Shown piece after piece: positions 10,253 to 19,808 of a stretch of 64,000 bases of DNA; position 1 is the stretch's first letter; each line of letters opens with the position of its first letter. This DNA is from Photobacterium jeanii. Its GTDB lineage: Bacteria > Pseudomonadota > Gammaproteobacteria > Enterobacterales > Vibrionaceae. The notes under the pieces were generated by a model. That model did no database searches. It worked only from the letters and a program-made list of their open reading frames with translations, and was not told the DNA's origin. The position numbers and the translations under genes were made by a program. The stretch covers positions 251,026-315,025 of the forward strand of contig NZ_LVHF01000025.1 in the NCBI RefSeq assembly GCF_001650345.1. The letters are read 5' to 3'.

Positions 10253-11410
10253 ATGCAGAAGGTGTTCAAGCAAGCTGTCACAATTGCTCTTACCCTTGGG
10301 GTGTTAGCTGGCTGTGCTGGTGAAGAAGAGTCAATTCAAAAAGCGCCGCTTCCTGTTGTTGAAAGTAATTTCACACCAGTAAAAGGCTGGAGCCATAAAG
10401 TAGGTAGCGGTGTGGGGCAATACTTCTCCAACCTGTCTCCTGCAATGGGCTACGGAAAGCTTTATGTGGCTGATCGTGATGGCATTGTGCAAGCACTCGA
10501 CCCAGAAACGGGGAAAGTGATTTGGACACAGGATCTGGAGTCTGACGTAACGGCTAAGCTATCTGGTGGCTTGACCCTTTCGTACGGCAAAGTATTCATT
10601 GGTACTGAAAACGCAGAAGTCATTGCGTTAGATGAAGAAACCGGTGAAGAAGTTTGGCGTAGCAAAGTGGAAGGTGAAGTGCTGGCAGCACCTTTGGTTG
10701 ACGAAGGATTAGTGATTGTGAACACCAGTCGTGGTGTTCTACAAGCGCTGGATGCAGATAACGGCGAAGATAAATGGCGTCTAAGCGGCGACGTACCAAC
10801 CCTAACACTACGTGGTGACAGTGCTCCTGTCTCAATTTCTGGTGGTGTATTCTGGGGTCAAGCGAACGGTCGTTTGGCGGGGGCGTTAATCAATACTGGT
10901 CAAATGCTGTGGCAACAACCAATTGGTTCGCCAAAAGGCTCAACCGAGATTGACCGCTTGGTGGATGTGGATGCTCAACCTGTGATTTCAGGCGAGCGTC
11001 TGTATGCTGTGGGTTACAACGGTAACCTCGTGGCGATTGATCTTCGAACAGGTCAGCCGGTTTGGAAACGCAGTTACTCTTCAGCGAATAACTTTATTGT
11101 TGCTGGTAGTCAGGTTTACCTGATCACAGATAAAGACCATATCGTTGCGGTTGATGCACGAAGCGGCACTGAAATCTGGCAGAACAAAGAGCTAGAGTAC
11201 CGCTTACTGACATCGCCAGTTGTGATCAACGGCAATATCGTTGTCGGTGATAGTGAAGGTTACCTTCACTGGCTAGACCCATATACTGGTGAGTTCACTG
11301 CCCAACAATTGGTTGATGATAGCGGCATTGCCGTACCACCACTCAGCGTGGACGACGGCTATTTGATCATGACACGTGATGGTCAGATCAATAAAATGCA
11401 AATGCCGTAA
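10253..11410 (+). CDS. bamB: Outer membrane protein assembly factor BamB
   Basis: A 385-residue lipoprotein of the BAM complex that assists BamA in folding beta-barrel proteins into the outer membrane. The signal peptide ends in LAGC with the lipidated cysteine at residue 21. The remainder is an eight-bladed PQQ-type beta-propeller; repeated blade motifs such as LDPETGKVIWTQDL, LDEETGEEVWRSKV, LDADNGEDKWRL and VDARSGTEIWQN are visible. It is the third gene of the hisS-yfgM-bamB unit and ends at a good terminator. Confidence 0.97.
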   Translation: MQKVFKQAVTIALTLGVLAGCAGEEESIQKAPLPVVESNFTPVKGWSHKVGSGVGQYFSNLSPAMGYGKLYVADRDGIVQALDPETGKVIWTQDLESDVTAKLSGGLTLSYGKVFIGTENAEVIALDEETGEEVWRSKVEGEVLAAPLVDEGLVIVNTSRGVLQALDADNGEDKWRLSGDVPTLTLRGDSAPVSISGGVFWGQANGRLAGALINTGQMLWQQPIGSPKGSTEIDRLVDVDAQPVISGERLYAVGYNGNLVAIDLRTGQPVWKRSYSSANNFIVAGSQVYLITDKDHIVAVDARSGTEIWQNKELEYRLLTSPVVINGNIVVGDSEGYLHWLDPYTGEFTAQQLVDDSGIAVPPLSVDDGYLIMTRDGQINKMQMP

Positions 11411-11440
11411 GCTTTGCTATAATACCGCGTAATATTAAGT

Positions 11441-11478
11441 CGGCTCCTGCTGTTTTTTACAGTCAGGAGCCGTTATTT
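11441..11478 (+). terminator. Intrinsic terminator after bamB
   Basis: A 9-bp stem (11441-11449 with 11464-11472) lies beyond bamB, followed by TTATTTAT. It separates bamB from der. Confidence 0.8.
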
Positions 11479-11601
11479 ATAGTAATTCACCTTAAACTGA
11501 AAGAAGCAGTATTAAGCTGAATTCGTTCCTAGATTATTGTCGCTGAGAGATAAAAATATAGGAATTAGTATGATTAAGACTATGAAAAGTAAGAGGTAGT
11601 T

Positions 11602-13098
11602 ATGATTCCTGTTGTTGCCCTTGTCGGGCGCCCTAACGTGGGTAAATCGACGCTATTTAACCGTCTTACCCGCACAAGGGATGCGCTGGTAGCCGATTTT
11701 CCTGGCTTAACAAGGGATCGTAAATACGGTAGAGCTCAACTTGAAGAGCACGAATTCATTGTTATCGATACCGGCGGTATCGATGGCACCGAAGAAGGTG
11801 TAGAAACCAAAATGGCTGAACAATCGCTAGCAGCGATTGAAGAAGCTGACGTAGTGCTATTCATGGTAGATGGTCGTGCGGGCCTAACATCTGCCGATGA
11901 AGCGATTGCTGAGCACCTACGTAGCCGTGAAAAGCCAACCTTCTTGGTAGTAAACAAAATTGATGGTATTGATGCAGACAGTGCTTGTGCTGAGTTCTGG
12001 AAACTTGGTGTTGATGCAATGTACCAAATCGCTGCGGCGCAAAACCGTGGTGTAACTGCATTGATGGAGCGTGCACTGTCGCCGTTCGTTGAAGAGTTTA
12101 CTGCTGCAGAATCTGACGATGACGTGGTTGATCTGACTGAGCTTAACTCAGCAGAAGAAATCGAAAACGCCAACCTATCGGAAGCCGATGCAGAAGCCGC
12201 GTATAAGCGCCTGCAAGAGCAGCCGATCAAAATGGCGATCATTGGTCGTCCAAACGTAGGTAAATCAACGCTAACTAACCGTATTTTGGGTGAAGAGCGT
12301 GTGGTTGTTTACGATATGCCAGGTACAACGCGTGACTCTATTTACATTCCAATGGAACGTGATGGTCAAGAGTACGTATTGATCGATACTGCGGGTGTTC
12401 GTCGTCGTAAGAACATGAACCTAGCGGTTGAAAAATTCTCTGTAATTCAAACGCTGAAAGCGATTGAAGATGCGAACGTAGTGCTATTGGTTATCGATGC
12501 TCGCGAAAACATCTCAGATCAAGACTTAAGCCTACTTGGCTTTGCACTTAATGCGGGTCGTTCACTGGTTATCGCAGTGAACAAGTGGGATGGTTTGGAT
12601 AATGACGTGAAAGAGCGTGTTAAATCTGAACTTGACCGTCGTCTAGGCTTCGTTGACTTTGCGCGTATTCACTTTATTTCTGCACTGCACGGTACGGGTG
12701 TTGGTCACTTGTACGAGTCTGTAAAAGAAGCGTACCAATCAGCAACGAAACGTATCAGTACTTCAATGCTAACGCGCATCATGCAGATGGCGCAAGACGA
12801 TCACCAGCCACCAATGATCCGTGGTCGCCGTGTGAAACTGAAGTATGCTCACGCCGGTGGTTATAACCCACCAATCGTGGTGATCCACGGTAACTTGGTG
12901 AACGAGCTTCCTGGTTCATACAAGCGTTACCTAATGAACTACTACCGTAAGTCATTAGAGCTAATGGGTACGCCAATTCGCATCTTGTTCCAAAGCAGCG
13001 ATAACCCATTTGAAGGTAAGAAGCAGAAGTTGACTATCTCACAAGAGCGTCAACGTAAGCGTCTAACCACTGCGTTGAAAAACCGTGATCGTGACTAA
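11602..13098 (+). CDS. der: Ribosome-associated GTPase Der (EngA)
   Basis: A 498-residue essential GTPase with two tandem G domains and a C-terminal KH-like domain, acting in 50S subunit maturation. The first P-loop GRPNVGKS is at residues 8-15 and the second at 215-222. The domains are joined by an acidic linker (about residues 165-205, rich in E, D and A). NKID and NKWD guanine-specificity motifs are visible in the two domains. An AAGAGGT ribosome site lies before the ATG. As in E. coli, the gene follows bamB and precedes yfgJ, but here an AlaX-like gene sits between. Confidence 0.98.
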   Translation: MIPVVALVGRPNVGKSTLFNRLTRTRDALVADFPGLTRDRKYGRAQLEEHEFIVIDTGGIDGTEEGVETKMAEQSLAAIEEADVVLFMVDGRAGLTSADEAIAEHLRSREKPTFLVVNKIDGIDADSACAEFWKLGVDAMYQIAAAQNRGVTALMERALSPFVEEFTAAESDDDVVDLTELNSAEEIENANLSEADAEAAYKRLQEQPIKMAIIGRPNVGKSTLTNRILGEERVVVYDMPGTTRDSIYIPMERDGQEYVLIDTAGVRRRKNMNLAVEKFSVIQTLKAIEDANVVLLVIDARENISDQDLSLLGFALNAGRSLVIAVNKWDGLDNDVKERVKSELDRRLGFVDFARIHFISALHGTGVGHLYESVKEAYQSATKRISTSMLTRIMQMAQDDHQPPMIRGRRVKLKYAHAGGYNPPIVVIHGNLVNELPGSYKRYLMNYYRKSLELMGTPIRILFQSSDNPFEGKKQKLTISQERQRKRLTTALKNRDRD

Positions 13099-13122
13099 GT
13101 CGACCTTAACGTCATAAAATAG

Positions 13123-13149
13123 AAACCCAGCCTAAGTGCTGGGTTTTTC
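13123..13149 (+). terminator. Intrinsic terminator after der
   Basis: A 9-bp stem (13123-13131 with 13138-13146) is followed by T-rich sequence. Confidence 0.85.
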
Positions 13150-13160
13150 TTTATCGTAAT

Positions 13161-14051
13161 GTGAGCAGTATTCCTATGATCGAACCTACCAAAGTGCTGT
13201 TTCCAACACAGCAAACGCAAGCCACAGCGACAGTCATGTTATGCCAAGCTACCGAGCAAGGTGGTACATGGCTGGTAACAGACCAAACGCCGTTTCACCC
13301 AGTTAGCCACATTTGGCCAGATCACCCTGCCGATCAAGGACAGGTTGAGATTGCGGGTAACCTTCACCCTGTGGTGGCGTGCCTTGTTGGTGCGGTGGAA
13401 TTGGCAACCCAAACCTTATATGTCGATCAAGCCATTCCAGTAAAGCGTGATACTGAAGGTTGGGCATTTGTAGTGGTTCATCAGCTTGAGGAAAACGTCT
13501 TAGTTGCCGCTGGCGAGCCAGTGACATTAACTGTCGATGCCGATCATCAGCAAGCGTTGAGCCGTGGTCATAGTGGGGGGCACTTATCTTCGCTCGCATT
13601 GAATAAGGTGCTGCATCATGATTTTTGGCGCAAAGTGCCGAGCCGTGTCGATGAGCTGGGTTACTATGATTTTCACAGTTACGCCCAAACAGAGAGCCGT
13701 GTAACGCCTGATCGCAGCACAGATACCTACCGTTTAGGAAAAACACTGCGTAAACGTGGTCTTAATAGTGCTGACATGGTGGCGCAGCTTGAAGCAATTG
13801 CAGCGCGTATCAATGAGCAACTTGAGCTATGGCGTCAAAGCGGTACGCAAGTCATGATGCGCATTGAAGGGCCAGCATTGACCGACTCTCGTTACTGGCA
13901 GTGTGATTTGGGAGAAGAAGCGGGTTTGATTGAAATCCCATGCGGCGGAACGCATATTCGTTCTTTAGCGGAATACGCTCGAATTGCTGTGCGGTTTGAG
14001 TTAGTGTCAGAGCAAGAACTCGTGATGGTGACGGATATCACACCAGCGTGA
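13161..14051 (+). CDS. AlaX-type alanyl-tRNA editing protein
   Basis: A 296-residue protein resembling the free-standing editing domain of alanyl-tRNA synthetase (AlaX), which deacylates mischarged Ser- or Gly-tRNA-Ala. The zinc-binding pair is complete: HxxxH at H137/H141 (within RGHSGGHLS) and CxxxH at C261/H265 (CGGTH). The N-terminal 120 residues form the beta-rich domain that precedes the editing core in medium-length AlaX proteins. Start choice is uncertain: GTG 13161 gives the longest form, while ATG 13176 is equally possible since neither has a clear ribosome site. The gene lies between der and yfgJ and ends without a clear terminator. Confidence 0.82.
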   Translation: MSSIPMIEPTKVLFPTQQTQATATVMLCQATEQGGTWLVTDQTPFHPVSHIWPDHPADQGQVEIAGNLHPVVACLVGAVELATQTLYVDQAIPVKRDTEGWAFVVVHQLEENVLVAAGEPVTLTVDADHQQALSRGHSGGHLSSLALNKVLHHDFWRKVPSRVDELGYYDFHSYAQTESRVTPDRSTDTYRLGKTLRKRGLNSADMVAQLEAIAARINEQLELWRQSGTQVMMRIEGPALTDSRYWQCDLGEEAGLIEIPCGGTHIRSLAEYARIAVRFELVSEQELVMVTDITPA

Positions 14052-14448
14052 TTGTTATACTAAAAATGATGCTGTTTTAATCAAATAAAGGTGACTATTG
14101 GTGAAGATCCTGATTTCTAATCAATGGGATCTTGGCAAATAAGCTAACCTTCTTAGATTTATATATCGTTTAAAATCCAAAAACAGAACATGTAACTTAT
14201 GCTTTCGGGATGTGTATTGATAAATGTTCTTTTGAGGGGTGATCGCTGATCAAGACGGCTTTTGGCTGCGATCACCATAAAGATCAATGATCATCTGCAA
14301 TGATCGCAACCTAAATTGATGAAAATATCATCGATATTATCGCGTAAAGCTCACTGTTTTACGGAAGCATGAAAAATTTGGCTAATTTACATCGCCCGCG
14401 GCGTTGGAGATTAGTGACAAAGGGTTAAAAATCGTCATGGAGAGAAAA
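14052..14448. other. Spacer before yfgJ with inverted repeats and a GATC cluster
   Basis: No gene is apparent. Stem-forming repeats are seen at 14104-14110 with 14127-14133 (with a nested TGATT/AATCA stem) and at 14238-14246 with 14268-14276 (9 bp perfect). Six GATC sites fall within 14241-14305, far denser than chance, and two more lie at 14106 and 14128. The promoter of yfgJ must lie in the right part, but no strong box stands out. Confidence 0.55.
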
Positions 14449-14682
14449 ATGACCGTTGAAAATACTTGCCCAAGTTGCCAGCAGGCGCTGATTTGGCAGG
14501 ACAATCAATATTATTGCCAAGATTGTAGTCATTATTTAGTGAAAAATGCTGCTTGTCCCGATTGCGAGGCGCAGATGGAAAAATTACAGGCGTGCGGTTC
14601 TGCAAGCTACTTTTGCCATACCTGTAACGAGTTAAAGTCTAAATCACGTGCTCGTATTTCCTTCTCCATCGTGACGAACTAA
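14449..14682 (+). CDS. yfgJ: YfgJ-like zinc-ribbon protein
   Basis: A 77-residue protein with two zinc ribbons made from four Cys pairs: CPSC and CQDC in the first, CPDC and CHTC in the second. It matches the layout of E. coli YfgJ, including the closing CG-x-x-x-YFC and a basic tail, and sits near der as in E. coli. Its function is not established. ATG 14449 is chosen because GGAGAG lies at the right distance upstream; ATG 14437 or a TTG at 14404 would add an N-terminal extension not needed for the fold. Confidence 0.82.
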   Translation: MTVENTCPSCQQALIWQDNQYYCQDCSHYLVKNAACPDCEAQMEKLQACGSASYFCHTCNELKSKSRARISFSIVTN

Positions 14683-14835
14683 CTCTCTTATTCAAGTTAT
14701 TGATCGCCCAATACTTCCTCATGGGCGATTATTCTCTAGCCATTTATCTATCGCGTGTGTTACCTATTTTTTAGTGTATTGTTGTTTATTGGTGAAAATG
14801 GGCAGCAAAATTTGCTAGTGCTTTATCGTTAACTG

Positions 14836-14850
14836 TGATAATAATTATCA
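14836..14850 (+). promoter_or_regulatory. Perfect 7-1-7 Fur box
   Basis: The 15 bases TGATAATAATTATCA form the ideal 7-1-7 Fur inverted repeat. The site lies 33 bases before the start of the ABC ATPase gene and overlaps a plausible -10 region, as expected for iron-dependent repression. The match is directly visible; regulation by Fur is inferred. Confidence 0.85.
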
Positions 14851-14883
14851 ATTGCAATCATTGTTACTGATAAGGATATTAGT

Positions 14884-16506
14884 ATGGCAGAGCAACATCC
14901 ACTTCTCGAAGTCTGTAATTTGTCGGTGTCATTTCAAATGGAAGCTGAATGCTTCGATGCGGTGAAAGGGATCTCTTTCACGCTTGAAAAAGGACAAACA
15001 CTGGCGTTAGTTGGTGAATCAGGTTCGGGGAAATCTGTCTCTTCTAGTAGCGTTATGGGGCTACTTCCTCCCAATGCCCGTATTGGTCAGCAAAGTGAAA
15101 TACGCTTCCAAGGCCAAGATCTGCTGGGCATGAGTGAAAAAAACTTTCGCTCTATTCGTGGTGACCGTATCGCGATGATCTTCCAAGAACCGATGACGTC
15201 ACTCAATCCTTATATGCCTGTGGGTGAGCAGGTTGCAGAAGCGATTATTCATCACCGTAAAGTCTCGAAACGTGAGGCAATGGAGAGCACGTTAGAGTTG
15301 TTCGAGAAAGTCCATTTGCCAGAGCCGCGTAAGCGCTTGAATCACTATCCGCACGAATTTTCTGGCGGTCAGCTACAACGCATTATGATTGCGATGGCAT
15401 TGGCAAATACCCCTGATATTTTGGTTGCTGATGAACCTACCACTGCACTTGATGTAACGGTTCAAGCTGAAGTGCTTAACCTATTGAAAGAAATTCAGGC
15501 CGATATGGGAATGGCAATCCTATTCATTACCCACGACTTAGGTGTGGTGCGTCATTTTGCTGATGATGTTGTGGTGATGTGCCAAGGTGAAGTAGTGGAA
15601 ACGGGCACGGTTGAAGCGGTCTTTACCGAGCCAAAACACGATTACACCAAAATGCTGCTCAATGCAGAGCCAAAACCAGGTGATTTACAACACGATCAAC
15701 ATGCCGCGAATATTTTGGAAGTACGCGATCTGAAAGTGAATTATATCCTCAAAAATAACTGGTTAGGGCAACCTACCGAGTGGCTGCAAGCGGTGAAGGG
15801 GATTGATTTAACGCTAAAAGAAGGACAAACCGTTGGTATTGTGGGTGAGTCAGGCTCAGGTAAATCCACGATGGGGCGCGCTATCATGCAGTTGTTAGAG
15901 TCTGAAGGGGAGATCAGTTTCCAAGGTAAGCGCTTCGATCAGCTTACTTCTCAGCAACGATTTGAGCTCAAGCGCAATATGCAGATGGTGTTCCAAGACC
16001 CATTTGGCTCGCTATCACCACGAATGACGATCGGAGAAATTATCACTGAGCCGCTAACCGTGTTTACCGATTTGTCGCAGCGTGAACGGTTAGATAAAGC
16101 ACGAAAAGCGCTAGAGGAAGTGCGCCTTGATCCTAGCAGTATTAACCGCTATCCACATGAGTTCTCTGGTGGGCAGCGTCAGCGAATTGCGATTGCGCGT
16201 GCTTTGATTTTAGAGCCGCAGTTTATTTTGCTGGATGAGCCAACGTCAGCACTCGATCGTTCTGTGCAATTAACTGTATTGGAATTACTAAAAGATATTC
16301 AAAAACGTCGTAACATTGCTTACTTGTTCATTAGTCACGATTTGTCAGTAGTTAGGGCTATTTCAGATGAAGTGATCGTGATGCAAAAAGGAGCAGTGGT
16401 TGAGCGGGGTACGCCTGAGCAAATCTTTGATAATCCGCAGGAAGTTTATACTCAGCGTTTGATCAAAGCTTGTATGTTGATTGATGAAGATGGCGTAGCT
16501 GCCTAA
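14884..16506 (+). CDS. Double-domain ABC transporter ATPase (YejF/oligopeptide type)
   Basis: A 540-residue cytoplasmic protein with two fused ABC ATPase domains. Walker A motifs GESGSGKS are at residues 44-51 and 321-328, each domain has the FSGGQ(L/R)QRI signature, and Walker B segments ILVADEPTTALD and FILLDEPTSALD follow. The QEPMTSLNP and QDPFGSLSPR motifs are typical of dipeptide/oligopeptide and YejF-type ATPases. No permease or binding protein gene is adjacent: zinc ribbon on one side, xseA on the other. The perfect Fur box just upstream suggests iron-repressed expression, so it may energise uptake of an iron-chelating peptide or siderophore through permeases encoded elsewhere (inference). 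Confidence 0.9.
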   Translation: MAEQHPLLEVCNLSVSFQMEAECFDAVKGISFTLEKGQTLALVGESGSGKSVSSSSVMGLLPPNARIGQQSEIRFQGQDLLGMSEKNFRSIRGDRIAMIFQEPMTSLNPYMPVGEQVAEAIIHHRKVSKREAMESTLELFEKVHLPEPRKRLNHYPHEFSGGQLQRIMIAMALANTPDILVADEPTTALDVTVQAEVLNLLKEIQADMGMAILFITHDLGVVRHFADDVVVMCQGEVVETGTVEAVFTEPKHDYTKMLLNAEPKPGDLQHDQHAANILEVRDLKVNYILKNNWLGQPTEWLQAVKGIDLTLKEGQTVGIVGESGSGKSTMGRAIMQLLESEGEISFQGKRFDQLTSQQRFELKRNMQMVFQDPFGSLSPRMTIGEIITEPLTVFTDLSQRERLDKARKALEEVRLDPSSINRYPHEFSGGQRQRIAIARALILEPQFILLDEPTSALDRSVQLTVLELLKDIQKRRNIAYLFISHDLSVVRAISDEVIVMQKGAVVERGTPEQIFDNPQEVYTQRLIKACMLIDEDGVAA

Positions 16507-16537
16507 TACATTGAACGAACTACGAGAGTTAGCATAT

Positions 16538-16566
16538 AAAAAGAGTGGCTTTTGCCACTCTTTTTC
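16538..16566. terminator. Bidirectional terminator between the ABC ATPase and xseA
   Basis: A 12-bp stem (16538-16549 with 16554-16565) has A-runs and T-runs on both flanks and can serve both converging genes. Confidence 0.9.
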
Positions 16567-16606
16567 GTTTGAAGTAATGGTAGCTCAATCTGACGTTTTG
16601 CCTTGA

Positions 16607-17971
16607 TTAGCTATCGGATGACGGTGATGGTGAGACAACCGAGTGAATATCACCGTTGGCGATTTTGGTGGTGATGCTGTCGCCTTGCTTCACTTGATCA
16701 GCACTGCGGATCACCTTGCCTTTGCTATCACGGGTGATTGAATAACCACGTCCTAGTGTCGCCAGTGGGCTTACTGTTTCTAGTTTTTCTGCTGCCATGG
16801 CAAGCTGATGGCGAGCGGTCAGTAAGCGACGATCCATCGCGTCATGCAAGCGGTTATGAACACGCTCTAAGCGGTTGGCTTGTTGCTCTAACTTGTGGAC
16901 TGGTGAGTGTAGCGCTAGCTTGTGTTCGTTACGATTTAGGTGCTGGCGATGTTGATTGAGATAGTTGTCCATCGCGCGGTGAAGACGGCTGCTAACATCA
17001 TCTAATCGTTGGCTTTGTTGGTTTAAACGTAGCTGCGGATGTTGACGCTCTAAACGGTGCTCGAGCAGAGTCAGTTGACGACGACGTTCACTGAAATAAG
17101 TGCGTAAACTATGGCTAAGTTGCTGCTTTTTCTGCTGGATTTTTTGAGTTTGATGGCTGTTATCACGGCTCACAAGCTCAGCTGCCGCTGATGGCGTTGG
17201 CGCGCGCATATCAGCAACAAAATCCGCAATAGTGACATCCACTTCGTGACCCACGGCACTGATGATCGGAATTTGGCTGGCAGCGATAGTACGCGCCACA
17301 ATTTCTTCGTTAAATGCCCACAGATCTTCTAAAGAACCACCACCACGACCCACAATCAACACATCACATTCTTGGCGTGCATTGGCACGGCCAATAGCTT
17401 GGGCAATCGAAATAGCTGCACCTTCCCCTTGTACCATCGTCGGGTAAATCACCACAGGTAAGCTTGGGTCACGGCGTTGTAATACGTTAAGGATATCGTG
17501 CAGCGCAGCCCCGGTTTTCGAGGTCACAACCCCGACGCGTTTTGGCTGCACCGGGAGGGGCTTTTTCAGCGTTTGAGCAAACAGCCCTTCCGCAGCCAAG
17601 TTCATTTTAAGCTGCTCGAACTGTTGTTGTAGGCGGCCATCCCCTTCTGGCTGCATACTTTCAATGATGAGCTGATAATCACCACGCGGTTCGTATAGTG
17701 ATAATCGTGCTTTGACTAATACTTGAGTGCCATTTGCTGGCTTAAAGGTGACACGGCGGTTGTTACCACGGAACATGGCACATTTTACTTGGGCGCGTGA
17801 ATCTTTAAGGGTGAAGTACCAGTGACCGGAAACCGGCATTGAAAGGTTAGACAGCTCGCCAACCAACCAGACAATTCCCATTTCATTTTCAAGCAATAAC
17901 CGAACTTGGGCATTAAGGCTTGAAACAGTAAAGATGCGATCGTTGGATTGGGTTTGGGCAAATAATGTCAC
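16607..17971 (-). CDS. xseA: Exonuclease VII large subunit
   Basis: A 454-residue catalytic subunit of exonuclease VII, which degrades single-stranded DNA from both ends to short oligonucleotides. The N-terminal OB-fold (about residues 10-105, including WLVGELSNL and GHWYFTLKD) is followed by the nuclease core with [33 protein letters not shown] and [17 protein letters not shown], then a long Gln/Arg/His-rich coiled-coil region (about 260-405) that binds XseB subunits. It is divergent from guaB, the common arrangement in gammaproteobacteria. The small subunit xseB lies at 58.6 kb in the same window. Confidence 0.97.
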   Translation of the reverse strand: MTLFAQTQSNDRIFTVSSLNAQVRLLLENEMGIVWLVGELSNLSMPVSGHWYFTLKDSRAQVKCAMFRGNNRRVTFKPANGTQVLVKARLSLYEPRGDYQLIIESMQPEGDGRLQQQFEQLKMNLAAEGLFAQTLKKPLPVQPKRVGVVTSKTGAALHDILNVLQRRDPSLPVVIYPTMVQGEGAAISIAQAIGRANARQECDVLIVGRGGGSLEDLWAFNEEIVARTIAASQIPIISAVGHEVDVTIADFVADMRAPTPSAAAELVSRDNSHQTQKIQQKKQQLSHSLRTYFSERRRQLTLLEHRLERQHPQLRLNQQSQRLDDVSSRLHRAMDNYLNQHRQHLNRNEHKLALHSPVHKLEQQANRLERVHNRLHDAMDRRLLTARHQLAMAAEKLETVSPLATLGRGYSITRDSKGKVIRSADQVKQGDSITTKIANGDIHSVVSPSPSSDS

Positions 17972-18142
17972 GAGGTGGGGTACCTGTCGTCGAGAGCGAA
18001 GGTGTGCAGAAGCATAAGAATCGTACAGGCAGATCTATAGACGGATCTTGAGTAGGAATGCTAGACCGCAGCACCGGAAACTTAACCGAAATATATTACG
18101 TATCAAGAGAAAAGTGTCAATAAAAAAATATAATTTTTTTGT

Positions 18143-18170
18143 AGCCAAACGATTGCACCATACGTATAAT
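18143..18170 (+). promoter_or_regulatory. guaB promoter region with a weak PurR-like operator
   Basis: A perfect TATAAT -10 box is at 18165-18170. Directly upstream, 18143-18158 keeps the CAAACGATTG core of PurR operators, but the outer positions deviate. E. coli guaBA is PurR-controlled, so the placement makes sense, but the operator call is tentative. Confidence 0.5.
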
Positions 18171-18224
18171 TCGTTCGCAATATTTTATCCTTCTTTCATT
18201 TTTAACCTGGTGTGAGATATTGCA

Positions 18225-19688
18225 ATGCTACGTATCAAACAAGAAGCTCTAACTTTTGATGATGTTCTGCTGGTTCCAGCACACTCTACTGTTCTTCCGA
18301 ACACTGCCGATCTGCGCACCCAACTAACGAAAAAAATTACGCTAAACATTCCTATGGTTTCTGCTGCAATGGACACAGTTACTGAAGGTCGTTTTGCTAT
18401 TGCGTTAGCACAAGAAGGTGGCATTGGCTTCATCCACAAAAACATGTCTATCGAACAACAAGCGAATGAAGTTCGCATGGTGAAAAAGTTCGAAGCTGGT
18501 GTGGTATCTGAGCCTGTAACGGTGAAACCATCAGCAACGATTGCTGACGTAAAAGAATTAACGATTAAAAACGGTTTTGCTGGTTACCCAGTAGTGACTG
18601 ACAACAACGAACTTGTTGGCATCATCACTGGCCGCGATGTGCGTTTCGTGACTGACCTTTCTAAGAAAGTCGAAGATGTTATGACGCCAAAAACGAAATT
18701 GGCGGCAGCGAAAGAAGGCGCTTCTCGCGAAGAAGTTGAAGCTATCATGCAAGAGCACCGTGTAGAAAAAGTGCTACTTGTGAATGATGACTTCCAACTA
18801 AAAGGCATGATCACCGCAAAAGACTTCCAAAAAGCTGAGCGTAAACCAAACGCATGTAAAGATGAGCTTGGTCGTCTGCGTGTTGGTGCGGCAGTTGGTG
18901 CGGGCGCTGGTAACGAAGAGCGTGTAAAAGCGCTAGTTGAAGCTGGTGTTGACGTACTACTTATCGATTCATCTCACGGTCACTCGGAAGGTGTTCTTGA
19001 GCGTATCCGTGAAACTCGTGCAGCATTCCCTGACCTACAAATCATTGGTGGTAACGTTGCGACAGCTGAAGGCGCTCGTGCTCTAATCGAAGCGGGTGTT
19101 GATGCTGTTAAAGTGGGTATCGGCCCTGGCTCTATTTGTACGACTCGTATCGTAACAGGTGTTGGTGTTCCTCAACTTACTGCTATTGCGAATGCGGTAT
19201 CAGCTGCTGCTGAGTTCGGTGTACCAGTTATCGCTGATGGTGGTATCCGTTTCTCTGGCGATATGTGTAAAGCGATTGTGGCGGGTGCATCATGTGTAAT
19301 GGTGGGTTCAATGTTCGCTGGTACTGAAGAAGCACCGGGTGAAGTTGAGCTATACCAAGGTCGTGCTTACAAATCTTACCGTGGCATGGGCTCTCTAGGC
19401 GCGATGTCTCAAGGTTCATCTGACCGTTACTTCCAGTCTGATAACGCAGCTGACAAGCTAGTACCTGAAGGTATCGAAGGCCGCGTTGCTTACAAAGGTC
19501 ACCTAAAAGAAATCGTTCACCAGCAAATGGGCGGTCTACGCTCAAGCATGGGTCTAACAGGTTCTGCTACCATCGAAGTTCTACGTACAAAAGCTGAGTT
19601 TGTACGTATCTCTGGTGCGGGTATTCAAGAGTCACACGTTCACGATGTGACTATTACCAAAGAAGCACCAAACTACCGTCTAGGCTAA
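18225..19688 (+). CDS. guaB: Inosine-5'-monophosphate dehydrogenase
   Basis: A 487-residue NAD-dependent enzyme converting IMP to XMP, the committed step of GMP synthesis. The TIM barrel is interrupted by a CBS-domain pair (about residues 95-205). The catalytic cysteine C305 lies in [15 protein letters not shown], at the E. coli position, and the flap segment [10 protein letters not shown] follows. It is divergent from xseA and 120 bases before guaA, with a PurR-like box in that gap. The ATG fits the conserved [22 protein letters not shown]-terminus. Confidence 0.98.
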   Translation: MLRIKQEALTFDDVLLVPAHSTVLPNTADLRTQLTKKITLNIPMVSAAMDTVTEGRFAIALAQEGGIGFIHKNMSIEQQANEVRMVKKFEAGVVSEPVTVKPSATIADVKELTIKNGFAGYPVVTDNNELVGIITGRDVRFVTDLSKKVEDVMTPKTKLAAAKEGASREEVEAIMQEHRVEKVLLVNDDFQLKGMITAKDFQKAERKPNACKDELGRLRVGAAVGAGAGNEERVKALVEAGVDVLLIDSSHGHSEGVLERIRETRAAFPDLQIIGGNVATAEGARALIEAGVDAVKVGIGPGSICTTRIVTGVGVPQLTAIANAVSAAAEFGVPVIADGGIRFSGDMCKAIVAGASCVMVGSMFAGTEEAPGEVELYQGRAYKSYRGMGSLGAMSQGSSDRYFQSDNAADKLVPEGIEGRVAYKGHLKEIVHQQMGGLRSSMGLTGSATIEVLRTKAEFVRISGAGIQESHVHDVTITKEAPNYRLG

Positions 19689-19712
19689 TTACCTATTGCG
19701 GTAATCAATTAG

Positions 19713-19728
19713 GCGAAAACGTTTGCCT
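19713..19728 (+). promoter_or_regulatory. PurR-like operator in the guaB-guaA gap
   Basis: The 16 bases GCGAAAACGTTTGCCT match the reverse of the PurR consensus ACGCAAACGTTTTCGT at 14 of 16 positions, including the full AAACGTTT core. It lies 80 bases before guaA and may control an internal guaA promoter or internal blocking of guaB transcripts (inference). Confidence 0.65.
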
Positions 19729-19808
19729 AATGATGAAACTTGTATAAGATGCGGGGGCATTCAACGTCCCCTATTATGATTATCATTTATTTTTGAGACT
19801 GCTCGATA

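Noticed and set aside
11736..12242. A 168-codon open frame on the minus strand inside der
   Set aside because: It lies wholly within a conserved GTPase gene, has low-complexity Ser/Ala-rich sequence and no ribosome site. It is a shadow of the coding strand.
19771..19790. Fur-like ATGATTATCAT palindrome just before guaA
   Set aside because: Only the inner half of the Fur consensus fits, guaA is not an expected iron target, and AT-rich sequence gives such matches easily.
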